Of a DNA stretch of 64,000 bases, positions 1-13,173 are shown in pieces; positions within the stretch are counted from its first letter, which is position 1, and each line of letters opens with the position of its first letter. Source of the DNA: Ophiostoma sp. CBS 140.51 (Eukaryota > Ascomycota > Sordariomycetes > Ophiostomatales > Ophiostomataceae). The notes below the pieces were generated by a model. The model was given only the letters and a program-made list of their open reading frames with translations, searched no databases and was not told the origin of the DNA. The translations under genes and the position numbers were made by a program. The stretch lies in assembly GCA_029298735.1 (NCBI GenBank), contig JANSLP010000002.1, positions 372,001-436,000 of the forward strand, given 5' to 3'.

Positions 1-1784
1 ATGAAGTTCATGCCCAAGGCCGTGTTATAAGGGATAAGGGAATGCGGGCTTGGTGACGGTGATAGTGTCAAGATATGAGAGACATTTTATAGCATTGCAT
101 AATGAAAACAAATTGCACAACATTTACATTGATTTTGTCTTTGAAACGCTGTCAGTTGGGACGCAGCCTTTTTTCTGATGTATTTATTCATTCGGGTTTT
201 ATTTTATAATATTCAAATTTATTAAATACGGATGAAAATTAAGCTTTATGACAGAATTTTAAATAATCAAAGTAAATACATACTATGTTTGGGAAATTTT
301 TATAATCAAATACTTCAAGAGGTGTAAAAAACGGCCTCGTATAAAAACAACAATCGAAAACGGCAACCCCGCCGAACAGAAGAAAAGCGAGTTGAGAAAG
401 GGTCGGATCCGAATCCGGACACAGCGAATAATCTCAAATTGGAATATGCTGACGCTGGGGATTGATTTGCGACAGCGCCGTATGATGTGCAGCTGAAGCA
501 GGGAGGTGAAAAAACGGACGAGGGGAGTAAGGGCGAGGGACGAGGGCCGTGGGTTGCACGCAGGGGGAAAAGAATGATCACACCCAATCCATCCAGGGGA
601 GGACGAGCTACAGCGGTTCGTCTGATCTCTCCTTCCTCGCTCTGACCTCAACCAAAGGAGACGGAAAGAACGAACAGATGGCAGACTGCAAGAACGCCGT
701 GACTTCTTTCCCTTTTTCCAACTATCAGTTTTAAACCGAACTCCGAATCCCGAACCAGACGGGTGAACTCCTGCCTTTTTCATCGTCATTCAAAGCCTTC
801 TAAAAGCCCCCTGCTTCTTTGATTGTCCGTATTAGCCACGCAATAGCCAAACCTCATCAGACAGACGCGACTGTAGCCGCTTCATTGGGACGATCTACGA
901 CTTTGTCTTTCAAGACACGCTTCAACAAACCTCACTACATTCACACTTCATATTAAACTTAGCACATATTCGCATATAATGGAAACCCATAGATTTAAAT
1001 GACTGCAGTTTTTTTGGTGGCCTCCTAATGGGACGACCACATAATTAACGTGTGGTCCGACCTTTTGACTCCGTTTGATAGATCCCTTGTAAACTTTTCC
1101 ATAATCCGGCGTTGTTGATGTCGTAAGCGAAAGCAAATAAACAGCACAAAAACGTTCGTTCCGTCCGTTCCGTTCAATCTCCTCGTGCCGAAAACATGGA
1201 AAATGATGAGAAAAGACATGACAAACAATAAGAATGCGAAATACGAGATGCGAAATGCGAAATGCGAATAAAAAGACAGCAATGACGGCAATTTCGTTCG
1301 TTGGGCATCGTGAAAAATGAAAGAAAACAAGGGGGAAAGAAATGGAAATGAAAAAGAGAAAGAAAAAACACAGATGAACTTGTAACATAAAAAAACATAA
1401 GGAGAAAATGAGAAGAAACCCCGAAGAACAGCAAAGGAAGACGTCGAAAAAACACAGAAAAATCAAAGAATAAATCCCTTTGAATAACAGAGATCCCGTC
1501 CGCTTTTGTGTATCCAGTTGCCCATGTTCATGTTCATACCATGCCCGACCCGGCTGTGGACCCTTGCGCGTGAGCGGACAAGGGTGAATTCCACAAGGAA
1601 AAAAGAAGTGTATCTTGCCGACCTCTCCCATCGATCTCGTGACCTAGCGCAAATAAAAGGAATGAAATTGCTTCGCTCTCTGGTATACAGGGTTCGTTGG
1701 CGTATCCGTTCTTTCGTGGTTCAGGCGTGGCATGCCTATACGGTGAGCAATGCTGCCATGAAGGCTTCTGCTGGAATTGCCTGC
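1..1784. other. Intergenic region, no supportable gene
   Basis: I see no convincing coding frame here. Open frames on both strands are short, low in complexity and lack splice or codon signals. The part next to 1785 is presumably the 3' untranslated region of the CCHC protein gene on the minus strand. A small 7-nt tandem repeat lies at about 1233-1268. The remainder is AT-rich near the left edge and otherwise featureless. Confidence 0.6.
1233..1268. repeat. Short tandem repeat, unit about GCGAAAT
   Basis: Four to five imperfect copies of a 7-nt unit (GCGAAAT with variants) lie in tandem in non-coding DNA. It is a simple microsatellite-like repeat with no evident function. Confidence 0.6.
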
Positions 1785-3321
1785 TTAGTTGTTGGGGCAG
1801 TCGGCCTGGATATGGCCGGGCTGCTGGCACTTGTAGCAGATCTTCTCGCCCGAGGTCGAGGCCTTGGGGCAGTCGCGCGAGAAGTGGCCGGTCTCGCCGC
1901 AGTTGTAGCACTTGCTGCCGTTAACGCAGTCACCTGTCAAAATTGTTAGCAAAGAATGAAGCTTCGACATTCATTTTCAAGAGTAGAAATTGTAAATTGT
2001 AAACTTACGCGACATGTGGCCGACACCGCCGCACGAGTAGCAGGTCTTGGCAGCGCCGCCGTACGAGCCGTAGCCGCCCGACTGGCCGCCGTACGAGTTG
2101 TTGTACGAGCTCTTGGGGCAGTTGCGGGCAATGTGACCAACCTCGCCGCACTTGTAGCACTCAGCACCCGACTGGCCGCCACCGGGGGCACCACCGGAGC
2201 TGGGGCAGTCACGGGAGATGTGGCCAGCCTGGCCGCAGCGGTAGCACGTCTTGGTATCCTTAGGACCCTCCGGGCAGTCGCGGCCTTGTGTGGTTAGTTT
2301 CATGAGCAAGAAAATAAAAGAAAAAGGCTCGGATCAAACAGAGCCGTAATGGAAGAAAACTTACTCATGTGACCCTCGTTACCGCAGTTGTAGCACTTGG
2401 CAGCGCCACGGTTGGGGCAGTCGCGGGCCTGGTGAAGAATGTTAGCATGTAGCTCGTCAAGGAAGCAAATAACCCTGGAAGCTCGTTGCAACGGCTGGAA
2501 AGGTCAAGGCCGATCCACCGGTCTAGAAAATTCTAGACGCATGCATCGTGTCCCGAGGGTTTGTTTCTGCCGTACCTGGTGAGTGGTGGCGCCGCCTAGA
2601 TGGTAACATTGTTAGACTTGTTTCTCCACAACATATCCAAATCAAGACAAGAAAACGTGCGAGAAGGGGGAAGATGACGATCTGGGGAAGGCGCTGGCTC
2701 CTTGAACCTGGCCATTCATGTTCACAACAATGGAGATGAATGCTTGGGAAACGGGTAAGGGGGGGTGGAGGCTGCCAATAAAAGAGATGCAGGAGACACA
2801 AGATCCATCCAAGAGACCATCAAGGTTGCTGAGAGGCATGCTTTGGCCTCTTTTGGGAGTAGACTGGGTTGCAGACAATTGCGTCTTGTTCGGGAACACC
2901 CGAAACTAGCACGATCCCTCAGATCTGTCATATGAACATTGAAGTCTGGGGTAGATGGCCGATGTACATAAAAAGCAATGTGGCACGCCAGATGTGTTTA
3001 AAGTGACGACAACATGGGCTGTGATGGTGCAGGAACGGGAGTGATGTCAATGCATGGCATCAGACGCCAGCCCCGCTAAGAGGGGGAATAGTCCGCTTTT
3101 AGTGTAGTTCAGATTTTTTCGTTTTTAGATAACGATTTTTTTCTGGTCTGGAACGGTGCGATAAAGGGCGAAGAATGTCAAGCAATGCGGCGCAAGGCAA
3201 CGCACAGCAATGCGAAAAAGAACGAAAAGAACGAAAAGAACAAAGAACAGCAGAATCATAACTTACAGCTGAAGCAGGCTCTGCCGCCGCTCTGCTGACC
3301 TTGCTGACCCTGGAAATCCAT
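1785..3321 (-). CDS. Zinc-knuckle (CCHC) nucleic-acid-binding protein, CNBP/Gis2/Byr3 type
   Basis: Five coding exons, read on the minus strand: 3321-3267, 2595-2576, 2428-2365, 2284-2009 and 1933-1785, giving 187 residues. Every junction is GT-AG and the frame closes inside zinc knuckles (for example CFSC joins GATTHQARDC). Seven C-X2-C-X4-H-X4-C knuckles are visible, the same number as in human CNBP, fission yeast Byr3 and budding yeast Gis2. A Gly/Ser/Tyr-rich spacer with an RGG-like feel lies between knuckles 4 and 5. Family members bind single-stranded G-rich RNA or DNA and act in translation control and stress granules; that role is inferred here. Exon 2 is only 20 nt and intron 1 is about 670 nt, which explains why simple frame scanning breaks the gene up. 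The start is the ATG giving MDFQGQQ, the first in frame. Confidence 0.94.
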
Positions 3322-3388
3322 TGTGGTTGTTGGTGGGAAAAGAAAACTGGAAATAAGTTCGAGAAAAAGTTCGAGTAAATCGTAAAGT

Positions 3389-3733
3389 CTGCAAACGTGT
3401 TTGTTAGCTACAATCCAGAGATGAGAACAAAAGGACACGAGGTCAATGGTATTCGAGAAGAGGCTGAGATGCAAAAGAAACAAGCTTCGAGAGAAAAGGG
3501 ACGAGCTCGAGGCAAAGAAAACGCGGTTCAGTGACGCTTTTCGTGAGATCTGACGCGGCGGGCGAAGAGGTCCAAAATGATCTCGATCGCGGTGAGGGGC
3601 GAGGTGCAAGGGGCAATTGGAGGCACGGTGAAGGGGCATACAGACAAAAGGCAGCTGAAGCCGACGATATCGAGTATGAAAAATAGGTCGTGATGCGCAG
3701 GGAAGGGGACGAGGAACGAGGAAGAGTACTCAC
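3389..3733 (-). other. Probable 5' UTR intron of the CCHC protein gene
   Basis: On the minus strand a consensus donor (GTGAGT, starting at 3733) is followed by a CTAAC branch-point-like motif and a TTTGCAG acceptor ending at 3389, about 70 nt upstream of the start codon. No stop-free coding extension is seen across it, so it most likely splices the leader. Long 5' leader introns are common in fungal RNA-binding protein genes. Confidence 0.6.
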
Positions 3734-5040
3734 CAAAAGACGTTTGGTTGTGTTATGGTTTTGGTTGAAGGACAAGTTGGAAGCAAGAGGGAGGCTCGAA
3801 AGTGGGAAGTAGTAGTGGATTTGTTGGAAGGAGGGGCAACGGTTGAGATTTTATGGTTTGGTAAGATTTTTTCTCTTTTTTTAGTATTTATTTTTTGTCC
3901 CTAGTGGCGTTTTTGCTGTCTGAAAACTTTTAGGGCTATGTTGGCTCGTTGACAGAGAAGTAGCGACTGTACTTTGTAGCGTAAGGCAGGAGCGAAGGAC
4001 GTATGAGGAAGGCACGCGTTGATAACAGTCGAGCAGCAGGCGAAAATTGAATAGAACGGGAAGGCACGAGGGAGAGGAGAGACAGAAACAGGAAGGAGCA
4101 ATCCTGGGCGACGTTGCGAGGGCTTTATGTAGGGGAGGCACGAAGGGCTACAATGGCAACAATGGCAACAGGATCCACAAGGTCCTTCCTTGTGTTTGTG
4201 AGTAGTGATGCAGAGGCAAGAGGCAAGAGGTCAGAGGCAAGATACGAATAATACAAGGCAAGAGTGAGGTAGACCCAAAGGAGACAGCGAGGCGATCTTG
4301 CCAGAGACGTCAGAAAACACACAAATTTGCCAAAAACACCAAAACACCAAAAACGCTAATCAGATATAACAACGACGAAATGCATGCGTTCCTACAAAAG
4401 AATTCTCCTCAGAGACGGCAAGGGTGAAAGTGGAAGGGCAGAGGGAACGCAAAGACCAATGGCATGGTACGGGGGGTGGTTTGGGTCGGACGGAGCGGGT
4501 GAGAGGGTGTGGAATGGCACCGCAGGGGAACCACAGACGAGATCTCCGTGGGAACTCGTGCAGACAAAAGAACGAGATGCACAAAGTATCTGTAAGTCAA
4601 AGGGGGTGTGGGAAAGCAGTTTGTGGTGGGAGGATGCCGCTCGAGCGCGCAGATGCAACCAAATGAGCCAAACTAACTTACAATACCAGCCAAGCAACAT
4701 CAACCAAGCGAGGACGGTGCCGAGAGCCTTGAAAAAACCCCCGGCAAGGCACAGCACCCGAAGCAGGGGATGCGACTTGGAACTCGAGCAAGCTGATGAA
4801 GACGAGACGACAATTTGTGACTAGGGAGAGAGGGAAAGAGCAAGAGAACGTGAGAGAGACAAAGACAGGACATGTCGTTTCTCCGTGTCAGTGAGGAGGA
4901 GTGGCGGCCATCAGTGGCTTGGGATGAGATGCCCGCATGCTCAACTCCCCTGGTCCCTGTCGATGCCACCAGGCCAGGCAAAGCTGCGACTATGAGTCCC
5001 TCACGACGCCGATGATCGCTCTTCTTCGTCTTCTACAGCC

Positions 5041-5078
5041 CCTTCCATGACCCTTTCCATGACCCCTTCCATGACCCC
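5041..5078. repeat. Minisatellite, unit about CCCTTCCATGAC, three copies
   Basis: Three near-identical 12-13 nt units, each containing TTCCATGAC, follow one another, with a fourth partial unit to the right. The DNA is non-coding. Confidence 0.75.
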
Positions 5079-6420
5079 TTTCTTGATGTCTTCCATTCCT
5101 GATCCTCATCCGCCCTGTTCAGGCTGCGCTGAGGCAATCTTCAATCGTCTGTCGTTTGGATCAAACCGACGAGGGGGTGTGCCGGCCATCCCATTCTGCC
5201 AGCTCATCCCAACCCCCAACTCGGCAGAAACTGGCTCACCTTCGTCACTGACGAGCAGCAACAATCTGCCAACTTCCGCTTTTAGTCTATCGTTGCTGTT
5301 CATCTGGCTCCTAAACTAACCGGCGATGCCCGTGCCTGCATACCCGCTATGTAATTTTGTCGTTTGTACCATCTGGCCTCTCCGGTTCTCTTGTTGGTCT
5401 GGTCTCGTCTCGTCTTTCGTCTGGGGAGGGCGACACATGGGATGCGCCTTTCGCCGATCCACTGTCACATATTAATTTATGTTGGCCGCCACCAGCCACA
5501 CAAAGACGACAAAGACGATCGCCAGGTGGACACAACAGCCTCGAGAACCATGGGTTCGGCTGTCTGACCGCGTGGGAGATATCGTGCGTTGGGGAGAAGC
5601 ATGCGCCGCATGTTGGCGATACGGCGGTGTTGAGAAACGGCATATTGCTTTGTGATCCTGTACTCTTGTACGGAGTACATTGCATCAACCCTCGCGGAAG
5701 GGAGCGGGCTGCTGCAGCGCCTTTCTCTGTCGTGCAACGGACCACCAGCGTTCTGCGCCTATTGGCCCATGGGCGCTCTTGGCGAAGCTTCTGTCGTCCA
5801 CAATGGCAGGCTTCTGATATGTCTTATTGTTTTTTTTCATCTTGTTGGGAGAATGGAGATGCATATATTTTCGGTTGTTGTCGTTGTCGACTTGTCGCAT
5901 TGTCATCCTTCCCTTGCTGATATACAACCATCAGCCGACACCCTCTCGACATCTTCTCACCCCTGGAAAGCGGCTCGCGCTGCTCCGGCATTGCTCCCCG
6001 TCAAGCAAACAAATCAAACAAATCCTTCGGATGGAATTTAAAACAAGCACAACGGCGATATGCAGGACAGAAGGGTTAGAGAAAGGGGAAAAAATGATGA
6101 AAGCCCATGAGTGGGAAACTAAGGTACGAAACTGGAGGGATACGCAATAAGATATCGACCAGGGTTGCTGCTCTCATGCATGTGAGAGACAGCCTCACAC
6201 GCGTGGCCCATGGAGATGGCGGTCAGAGCCAGGTAGGGCGCAAATGTGCGATGCAGCTCACATTGTGTATGCAGCGTGCAACGCGCAACTATTATTTGCA
6301 AGTGGCGGTGACCCAGCAGATGCAAGGTCGGGTACGTTGCCCACACACTGATCTAGTTGGCTGCCATTGGCGAGCCTTGAACGACAATCGAAACTTCGGT
6401 CTCGTCTTGCGTGTTGGTTC

Positions 6421-6441
6421 TTTTTTTTTTTTTTTTTTTTT
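6421..6441. repeat. Homopolymer T tract, 21 nt
   Basis: An uninterrupted run of 21 T lies in non-coding DNA. It could be a nucleosome-excluding poly(dA:dT) tract or the tail scar of an old retroposed sequence; no flanking target duplication was recognised. Confidence 0.8.
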
Positions 6442-8960
6442 GCAAATCAGCCACAGGTTACACGATGAGCGGAATCGATATTCTGGAAAGGGCATTCTCG
6501 CATTTTAGAAGGGACGAAGCGAACAATGGAGAACAGTCCGGCAGCAGGTTTCAACCATTTCCGCCTTGCTTTTGTCACCAGCCTGGTAATATGGTCTCTG
6601 GATCTCGCCACGTGCAGTTAAACATGGACGAGAGCATGGCGGGAGAAGCCAAAAAGAGCCGCGTCTAATTATGCCGCCAGTTCCATGCTGGCGATCCCAC
6701 GAACCGCCTGTTTTCTAAGGCCTGTCGAGAGATATGCGTCTTGTTCAACAGGCCGAGACCTAGGAGTGTTTCTCCTCATTCCATGCGGCTTCTTCTCATT
6801 CTCTGGAATTACCCTTTTCGCCGTTTTGGGGAGTCTCCTTGCCTTTTTTTGCTGTTTGCCAAGTGGACGAACGGCCTCCCACATCCCCATTCACCCCCAA
6901 ACTGCATCTCCCCGTCGAGCATGTCCCAGTTCAGCCTGATCTTCGGTGGGGTTCTTGTGTGTTTGCCATGGTTGATCTGGATGCTTGGATTGATGTGCCT
7001 TCTGGAAGTCTTCTATGCTTTCAAGGCCCGGCTTGGCAGAATGTGCAATTCTGCCTTTTGGGGCTTCTGGAAGCTTTTTACGTTCGGCATTGTGTCATGT
7101 GCCATGTGCCATGCACGATTTTCGAGACTTGCTGTTATACGAGCGCTTCTTGAACCTCATGTGTCTCTTTTCCCCGTGCTGACCTCTCCTGCGAACTCGC
7201 TTCGGTTTGATTGTCTGACCTGCGGCGTTCTTTGCCTGGCCAGATGAGATGGATCGGACGGTGTTTCTCTTGGCCAGATCTTGCTGCAATCTTGCTACTC
7301 CTGCCAATCTTTTTCCATTTCTGATATCACTCTAGGTCACGTTTTGAGCACATCCTTGTCGCATCGCCAACCGTTCTACATCACGAGAGCCTGTGACCTC
7401 ATCGCACATCTTGTCTGCTACAATTGCTACTCGTCTTGAACGGCGACTCCGTTCATCTCAAATCAGCCTACGCCCATACAGCGTGTGCCACGAACACGAT
7501 ATGTCTCTGACAATCACACCTCCCCTGAATAAAGAATTTGGTCCTACCAATTTCCCCTCTTTGCCACAGGATAGAGGCCGTGTCTGACCGATCCGCACGC
7601 GGACCTTCCGGTTCGAGATCCAACCAAGATGGAAGAAATATAATTCAGCCGGCCGAACATCGCACCAGACGCGAGATCAAGCCGGAACCCAATCTGGCCA
7701 TCCTGCAGAACATTACCTTCCTCATTGGGCAGCCGTGGATACTTCAGCCATGGGCACGTGGTCAGTGGTAATGGTACTGCTAACAAGTGTAGGCACCGGT
7801 CCGATACTGCACTACGTACGGAAAGACGATCCGATACTAGAACTATGAATATCAACAGAACAATCTTATGAAAGAATCAATCCGTTGATTTCTCGAAAGA
7901 AGAATTGGGCGCAGCAAGACGCTATTGCCATGACAACTTAACAACAGTATCTTGAAAGGCGAAGATGGGCATCCAACACTTTGACGACGATCACGGAAGG
8001 CAACAGTGGAGAGTGATATTCTATGTATCATCTGGCTCTTGGCTCGTGGGGCGTTCTTTCCAACGGGCCGCCACGCCACCCTTCGATGGAAAACATTTAT
8101 GAAAATACGCCTCGATATGCGTCGACGCCGAGAGGTGAGGAAGAGGGAAATGTCCTGGCATTACTGACTGAGCCAAGTCAGCACCAAAGGTAGGAAAAAG
8201 AGACCTTAAGATTCAAGCAAAGGACAGTATAATAAGGTAAGAACTCGGGAAAAAACAGTTCGGCAAAGGAGAAAAAGTATAGCATCATATTCGATTTAGA
8301 AACGACCGAGAGCCGTGAAGACGACCGTCTGACTCTTCTGCTATTCTTCCGTGTCTTTTGTTGACAAGGTTACTTTTTGCCTGTGAAAATATCTTGTTCA
8401 GAGATTTGTGAGGCTAGGAACTTGTGCTGGAAAGCCCTGATGTGCAATCGTGGGTTTCAGGCTCAGAAGACGTGGTCCGTCTTCGAGACGGAAGGGCCGT
8501 GAGAATACTCTGCTATGAGGAGGTTCTAGGGGTTTAGGGGTTGATCAGTCGAAACAGCGCCAACCAAGCCTGACACTTCCATAACACATGCTGTAGCAAA
8601 AAGTGATAGGCAATGGCGACTTACAACCTCCCCCCATATTTATGCGTAATTGACAGAAAGTGCTCTGAAAGGCACGCTGGCAAATCTGGGGGCAAAGTGC
8701 TGTCACGTGTCTTGGCGCGTCGAGAACAGTGGCGGAGAACGCGGTTGGGCGCGTTTTGCCCCACGCGCGTCTGTTGAGGAAGGCAGGTCCGAACGGTATT
8801 ACGGGGTACAACCATAGCTTCCAGAGGGCAAAATTTACGACGGCACAATTGACGAGCGACGATATTAGAAACTAGGATATCAGAAAGACGACTTTCCTGA
8901 AAATGCCTTTCATCTGAACCTGCAACACCACATACGACAGCATCTGGCAGCACTGCAACC

Positions 8961-11472
8961 ATGTCTGATGCGATCCGTTCAGGGCAGCCAGCCTTGGTTG
9001 AGGCAATCAAGCGCGCCTTGGACGGAATGAATGAGAAGGTGGCAGAAGGTGAGTTGGGAGGCCGTGAAGAGCTTGGATCGCGAGGGTTTTTCGTATAGGG
9101 CTGATTTGTTGACAATTGTCGACTTAGACTTTCGAAAACGAGACGACGAATGGAGACAAAAGTACGACAAAATGCAAGAACACTGGGTCAAAGAAGAGAT
9201 TCGATATGTGACCAAAATAGTCGAGCTTGACGACCAGGTCTTTTCACTCAAGACTACTCTGGAAAAGTCCGAGGCAGAACGGTTACAACTCTCAAAAACG
9301 GCAGCAGCATCAACCGGCAAGGAGACCGATAAGATTACCAGCAGCGGCAGCAAAGACGACGATTCACAAGAAAACTTGTCCCAGCTTGTCGAAGAGCTGC
9401 AAAAGGCCCTCGAAAAATCCCAGTCACGACATACGGCGATCAAGGCGCAGCTCGATACGGTTGTGGCGCTGGCCCAGAGGCGCAAGGCCGAAACGATAAA
9501 GTGGGTGGAATATGCCGACAGTCTGGAAAAGAAGATCAAGTCGCTCGAGAAGAAAAAGACTGCAGCCAAGCAGTCGACACCAATGCCCCAGGACCAAACT
9601 TCGACGAGAACTTTGACTCCGACGCCGGCAACAGTGCCGCCACCACCTCCTCCATCCAGCAACATTTCTACAAGAGCCATATATAATATGCTGGAGAAGC
9701 AGACCGAGCCTGAGCCACAGCCACAGGTCGAAGTTAGCAAGCCGACCTTGAGTGCCAGCTTTAGTTCAACGGATGGGTCTTACTTTTTGGGAAACCCAGC
9801 GGCAGATGACTACGAGCCTGCTGAGCTGGCCGAGCCCGAGCTTCCTCCTCAAAAGATTACGAGAACTAGCAGTGCTGGCCGTACCAATAACGAGGCCGTA
9901 CTGGACTCGACACAGGGTGATCCATCTTCAGATGGACCGGAGCCCGACCTTCCGGCACTTCCCACGCCGCGGGCTACGAACTCAGACGGCGTTTCTGGAC
10001 GGGTGACGATTAAGAGCGAACCGTCCTCTGACGGGCCTGAGATTATCTGGGAGCGGGCGACAAAGAAACCCAAGCGGGACGAGAAGAGCGGAAGTGAGGG
10101 TTCTAAGACGTATCCTCAAACGCCTCGGATACTGCCCACGGTGAAGCGGGAAAGCTCGGACAACACCCAGCGTGTGCAAGGCCTGGCTCACTATCGGGAG
10201 TCACAAGAAAGTATTGACCTAGACGAGGGGCAGCTCACGGTGCAGACACCACGCAAGAGGCATATTTTCTATCAGCAGATGCTCGTGGAGCGCTTGAGCG
10301 ACGAGTCAAGCCTGGGTGCATCTCAGGAGAAGCCGACAGACGAACAACCATCCACTAAGACTGCGATGGCCGCCCCTCTGCCTCCACGTCTGTTTCCTCT
10401 CCCACCACCACCGACACCTGCTACCCCATCTACGCCGTTAGCCACGATCTCTGGAAACGTCCGTCGTGGCGTCAAGGACATGACAAAGTCCATGAAGCAT
10501 TTGAAGCGAGGTATTGAATCGCTGACGGAGGACAACCAGCCCTACAGCTCACCCTCTGGCGTCTCCAAGCGCACATCGATGGACCCGCCAGGCACGACAA
10601 AACCGACCCGACTTGGCTCGCTGCTTAACTCGCGGCCCGCTGAGCCAAGTCCCCTGTCGTCACTTCCTCGACCAGCGCCATCGGCCGCACCACCGCGATA
10701 TCATGGCGCTGCAGACAGTCCGATTGCTGGGTTGTTTGGACGGCCACCACCCACGCGAGTACTCCCTCATCTACGCGACGACGATAATACTTCGTTGCCG
10801 AGAACACCAAGTGCTCCTGCGGCATCGAGAAATGTCCATACGCCGGCTGCAGCCGTGCTCTCAACACCCACTACAAACCCATTGACTGCAGCACTGCTGG
10901 CCGCCAAAGCAGAGAGCGCGGCTAAGAAGGCGTCGTCTCCACTGCGCGCCCGGCCCGTTGAGCGACTCAAGGTGGACGATTTCAAAATCAACCCGGCATT
11001 CAACAACGGCGAGACGTTTGCCTACAATGAAGTGGTGCGCGGCCGAACCGACCGTGCTGGTCTTTCGGGCTGTACAGACCCGCAGTGCTGCGGCAAAGCT
11101 TTCCGTGGCATGGCGACATCCGAGCTCGACGCTGCTGGCCCGACACACCTCCGCCGGTCTGAGAGCATTGTTTCGATGGAGCGGCACCTCGGCGACGGCG
11201 CCTACATGCTGGCCCAGATGTCACCCGAAGAAAAGAAGGAGCTGTGGCTGGAGGCCCGCACTAAAGAACTCGCCGACAAGTATGGCAAGCACCGGCACCG
11301 GTACCACCGGCGAGCGTCGCCTCCTGGGTTCTGGGACACTGACTTTCCGACCACGCAAGACGAGGAGCACAACCGGGCAGAGGCCGAAAAGGTCGAGCGG
11401 ATCACAGTCCAGGAACGGTATCGGGAGGCCATGCGGTCCGGCGGAGGTCGGTGGCTGTTCCGTGATGAGTGA
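8961..11472 (+). CDS. sae2: DNA end-resection protein, Sae2/CtIP/Ctp1 family
   Basis: Two exons, 8961-9048 and 9128-11472, give about 810 residues. The 79-nt intron starts GTGAGT and ends CTTAG and closes the frame at an Asp codon. Residues about 1-130 are charged and predicted coiled coil, as in the family's tetramerising N-terminus. The middle is long, Pro/Ser/Thr-rich and probably disordered, with many candidate phosphorylation sites. The C-terminus carries the diagnostic SAE2/CtIP block: a conserved stretch from about residue 650, the cysteines at 678, 683 and 684 (CTDPQCC), the DNA-binding RHR motif at 752-754, then SPPGFWDTDFPTTQ. The family stimulates the Mre11 nuclease to start resection of double-strand breaks. 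The start ATG at 8961 is preferred because the longer uninterrupted frame from 9031 would read intron sequence. The identification is strong; partners are inferred. Confidence 0.93.
9049..9127 (+). other. Intron 1 of the Sae2-like gene
   Basis: A 79-nt GT-AG intron. The frame is open through it, so a naive start inside it is possible, but splicing joins residues KVAE to DFRKRDDEW and restores a continuous coiled-coil N-terminus. Confidence 0.85.
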
Positions 11473-13173
11473 AGGTGATATAAAATGAGCATGGCAATGG
11501 CGTACTTTGATTTTCTTTGATTTTTTTCTCTTTAGGGTACCTACGAGTTTTCCTGGAAACCCATGGCCGGCCCAGGGCTTGGTTAGCATAGTCTCTTTTG
11601 GCGTCTGTCTTCACTGCAGCATTCGCTTTGTATTGCATCAAATACTGCACTTGTTCCTGCAAGCTGACCTGCATGATTGGTGGCTGTAAGTTCACAGCCT
11701 GCACATAACAACGGGTTTTCGAATATCTGTGTTTATTTAGATACATTCAGAAGTTCGAGAAAACTTGAGAAATTCTAATAAGATCGTGTGCCTGTGAGGT
11801 AATGGTGATATCATCCCATGTAAATTGTTGTCTCAAAGTTCACTTTCAGTTGGTGTGAGTTGGTGTAGGGCAGCCACCACTACCGTTTGGCGGACAGAAC
11901 GCCGTGTCGTGTGGGAGGTGCGCTGGACGTGTGTCGCGAGCTCCTGTGGAGCCAGTGCCAGTTGGGTGCACGTGCACATTCCCCAGGCTGACCAATAGAC
12001 GCACGCCATCCAATTAGTCAGGATTTGCGCCAAATGTCATTTCGCGCTAATAAGGTAATTATTTTGTGGGGATAGTCGTGCGCCTGAAAAAAAAAAGCGA
12101 AAAAAGAACGCTTTCGCAGTGGGAAGGAGCGAATTGGAGCGCTGAAAACCTAATGAGACAGCTGGGGGCGCTCGGGGCAGTAGCGAAATGCAGCAAATGC
12201 AGCAAAGAGAAGTAGCGAACGAGACCAGGCGCATTCCGTGACGGTCTTTCCTTCCCTTTCTCTCGCTCCTCCTTCCTCGGCCGGCTTTTTCTATCCTCTT
12301 TCCCTATCACCAACCATAGAAGCTCGATTCTCCGCCTCGCCGAGCATCGTCCGTCCTCTTTCCTCTTCCTCTCCCCGTTTTCTTCTTCCTTTTTCTTTCT
12401 TGACTGTCTTTTTTCAACCATTTCTTGTTTCGATTCTTTTTCCATCCCCATTCGTGCTTTGTCCGCAGTTGTTTATTCTCGTCGCTCCTTTCCCCTATTC
12501 GCGTTCTTTTTTTTCGCCCATCCTTGTTTCTGATATCGAGAGGAAAAAGCCGACGACAACGACATCGCAGCTTTCGCTTCAGCAGAGCTTGCCCACGTAT
12601 CGCATCGTCGCCGCGATCCAAACCATCTCAACGATTTCTACCCTTCGATATCTTTTTTCGACTCGGAATTGTTTGATACAGTGCGATAAAGACTCGCCGC
12701 GCCACACTGTGACGCACCAACAGGCATAAAAGCAGGCGTTCTGATTTTTCAAGGTTTTTCCATCCTTTTTTCTTTTTTTAAGAAGATTCATCCCCAGGAG
12801 CATTCTGGAACTTCCTAGTCTGCTTCCTTCATCGACTTTTCGACTTGACGATACTTTTTGCGCTTCGGATACGCTCGCAAACGTCGTGTTCCCACATTTC
12901 TCATCGACTCCGACTTCGCGACTCTGACGCGAAATTCTTTTTTCCCATCACGAAACACGATCGCAACCCGATCGCACCATCTCGGTTTCGCCATACAACG
13001 CGAACGCTATCTCCATCTCTCTCCCTCTCCCTCCTACTTTTGCTCTCTGCGTCGCGATACAACCGCGCAGACAGCATCCTTCCTCCCGATAACCGGAACG
13101 CTTGGCGCTTGCAGGTCGTCCATCACGACTGTAGGCTTCCAGGCGACGCGAACTCGTTTCCCAAGCCGGCAAG
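11473..13173. other. Intergenic region and pyrimidine-rich leader
   Basis: The left part holds the 3' untranslated region of the Sae2-like gene. From about 12238 to 13060 the plus strand is strongly C/T-rich with repeated TTCCTC and TCTTT runs, typical of promoters and leaders of expressed fungal genes, and leads into the ubiquitin protease start at 13174. No separate gene is supported. Confidence 0.6.

Larger units (their letters stand above)
3735..8960. other. Gene-poor interval of about 5 kb
   Basis: No open frame here shows a recognisable domain, a codon pattern like the neighbours, or consistent splice sites linking exons. Many short overlapping frames on both strands contradict one another. 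The left end is the promoter and leader of the CCHC gene and the right end the promoter of the Sae2-like gene. Between them are a three-copy minisatellite (5041-5078) and a 21-nt T run (6421-6441). An unannotated non-coding RNA is possible but nothing in the sequence shows it. Confidence 0.55.

Noticed and set aside
948..1631. 227-codon minus-strand frame rich in Phe, Ser and Leu
   Set aside because: Translation of A/G-rich non-coding DNA; no coding signal and no family resemblance.
9031..9127. Continuous open frame upstream of the Sae2-like coding region
   Set aside because: It reads through a consensus 79-nt intron. The ATG at 8961 joined by splicing gives a cleaner start and a continuous coiled-coil N-terminus.
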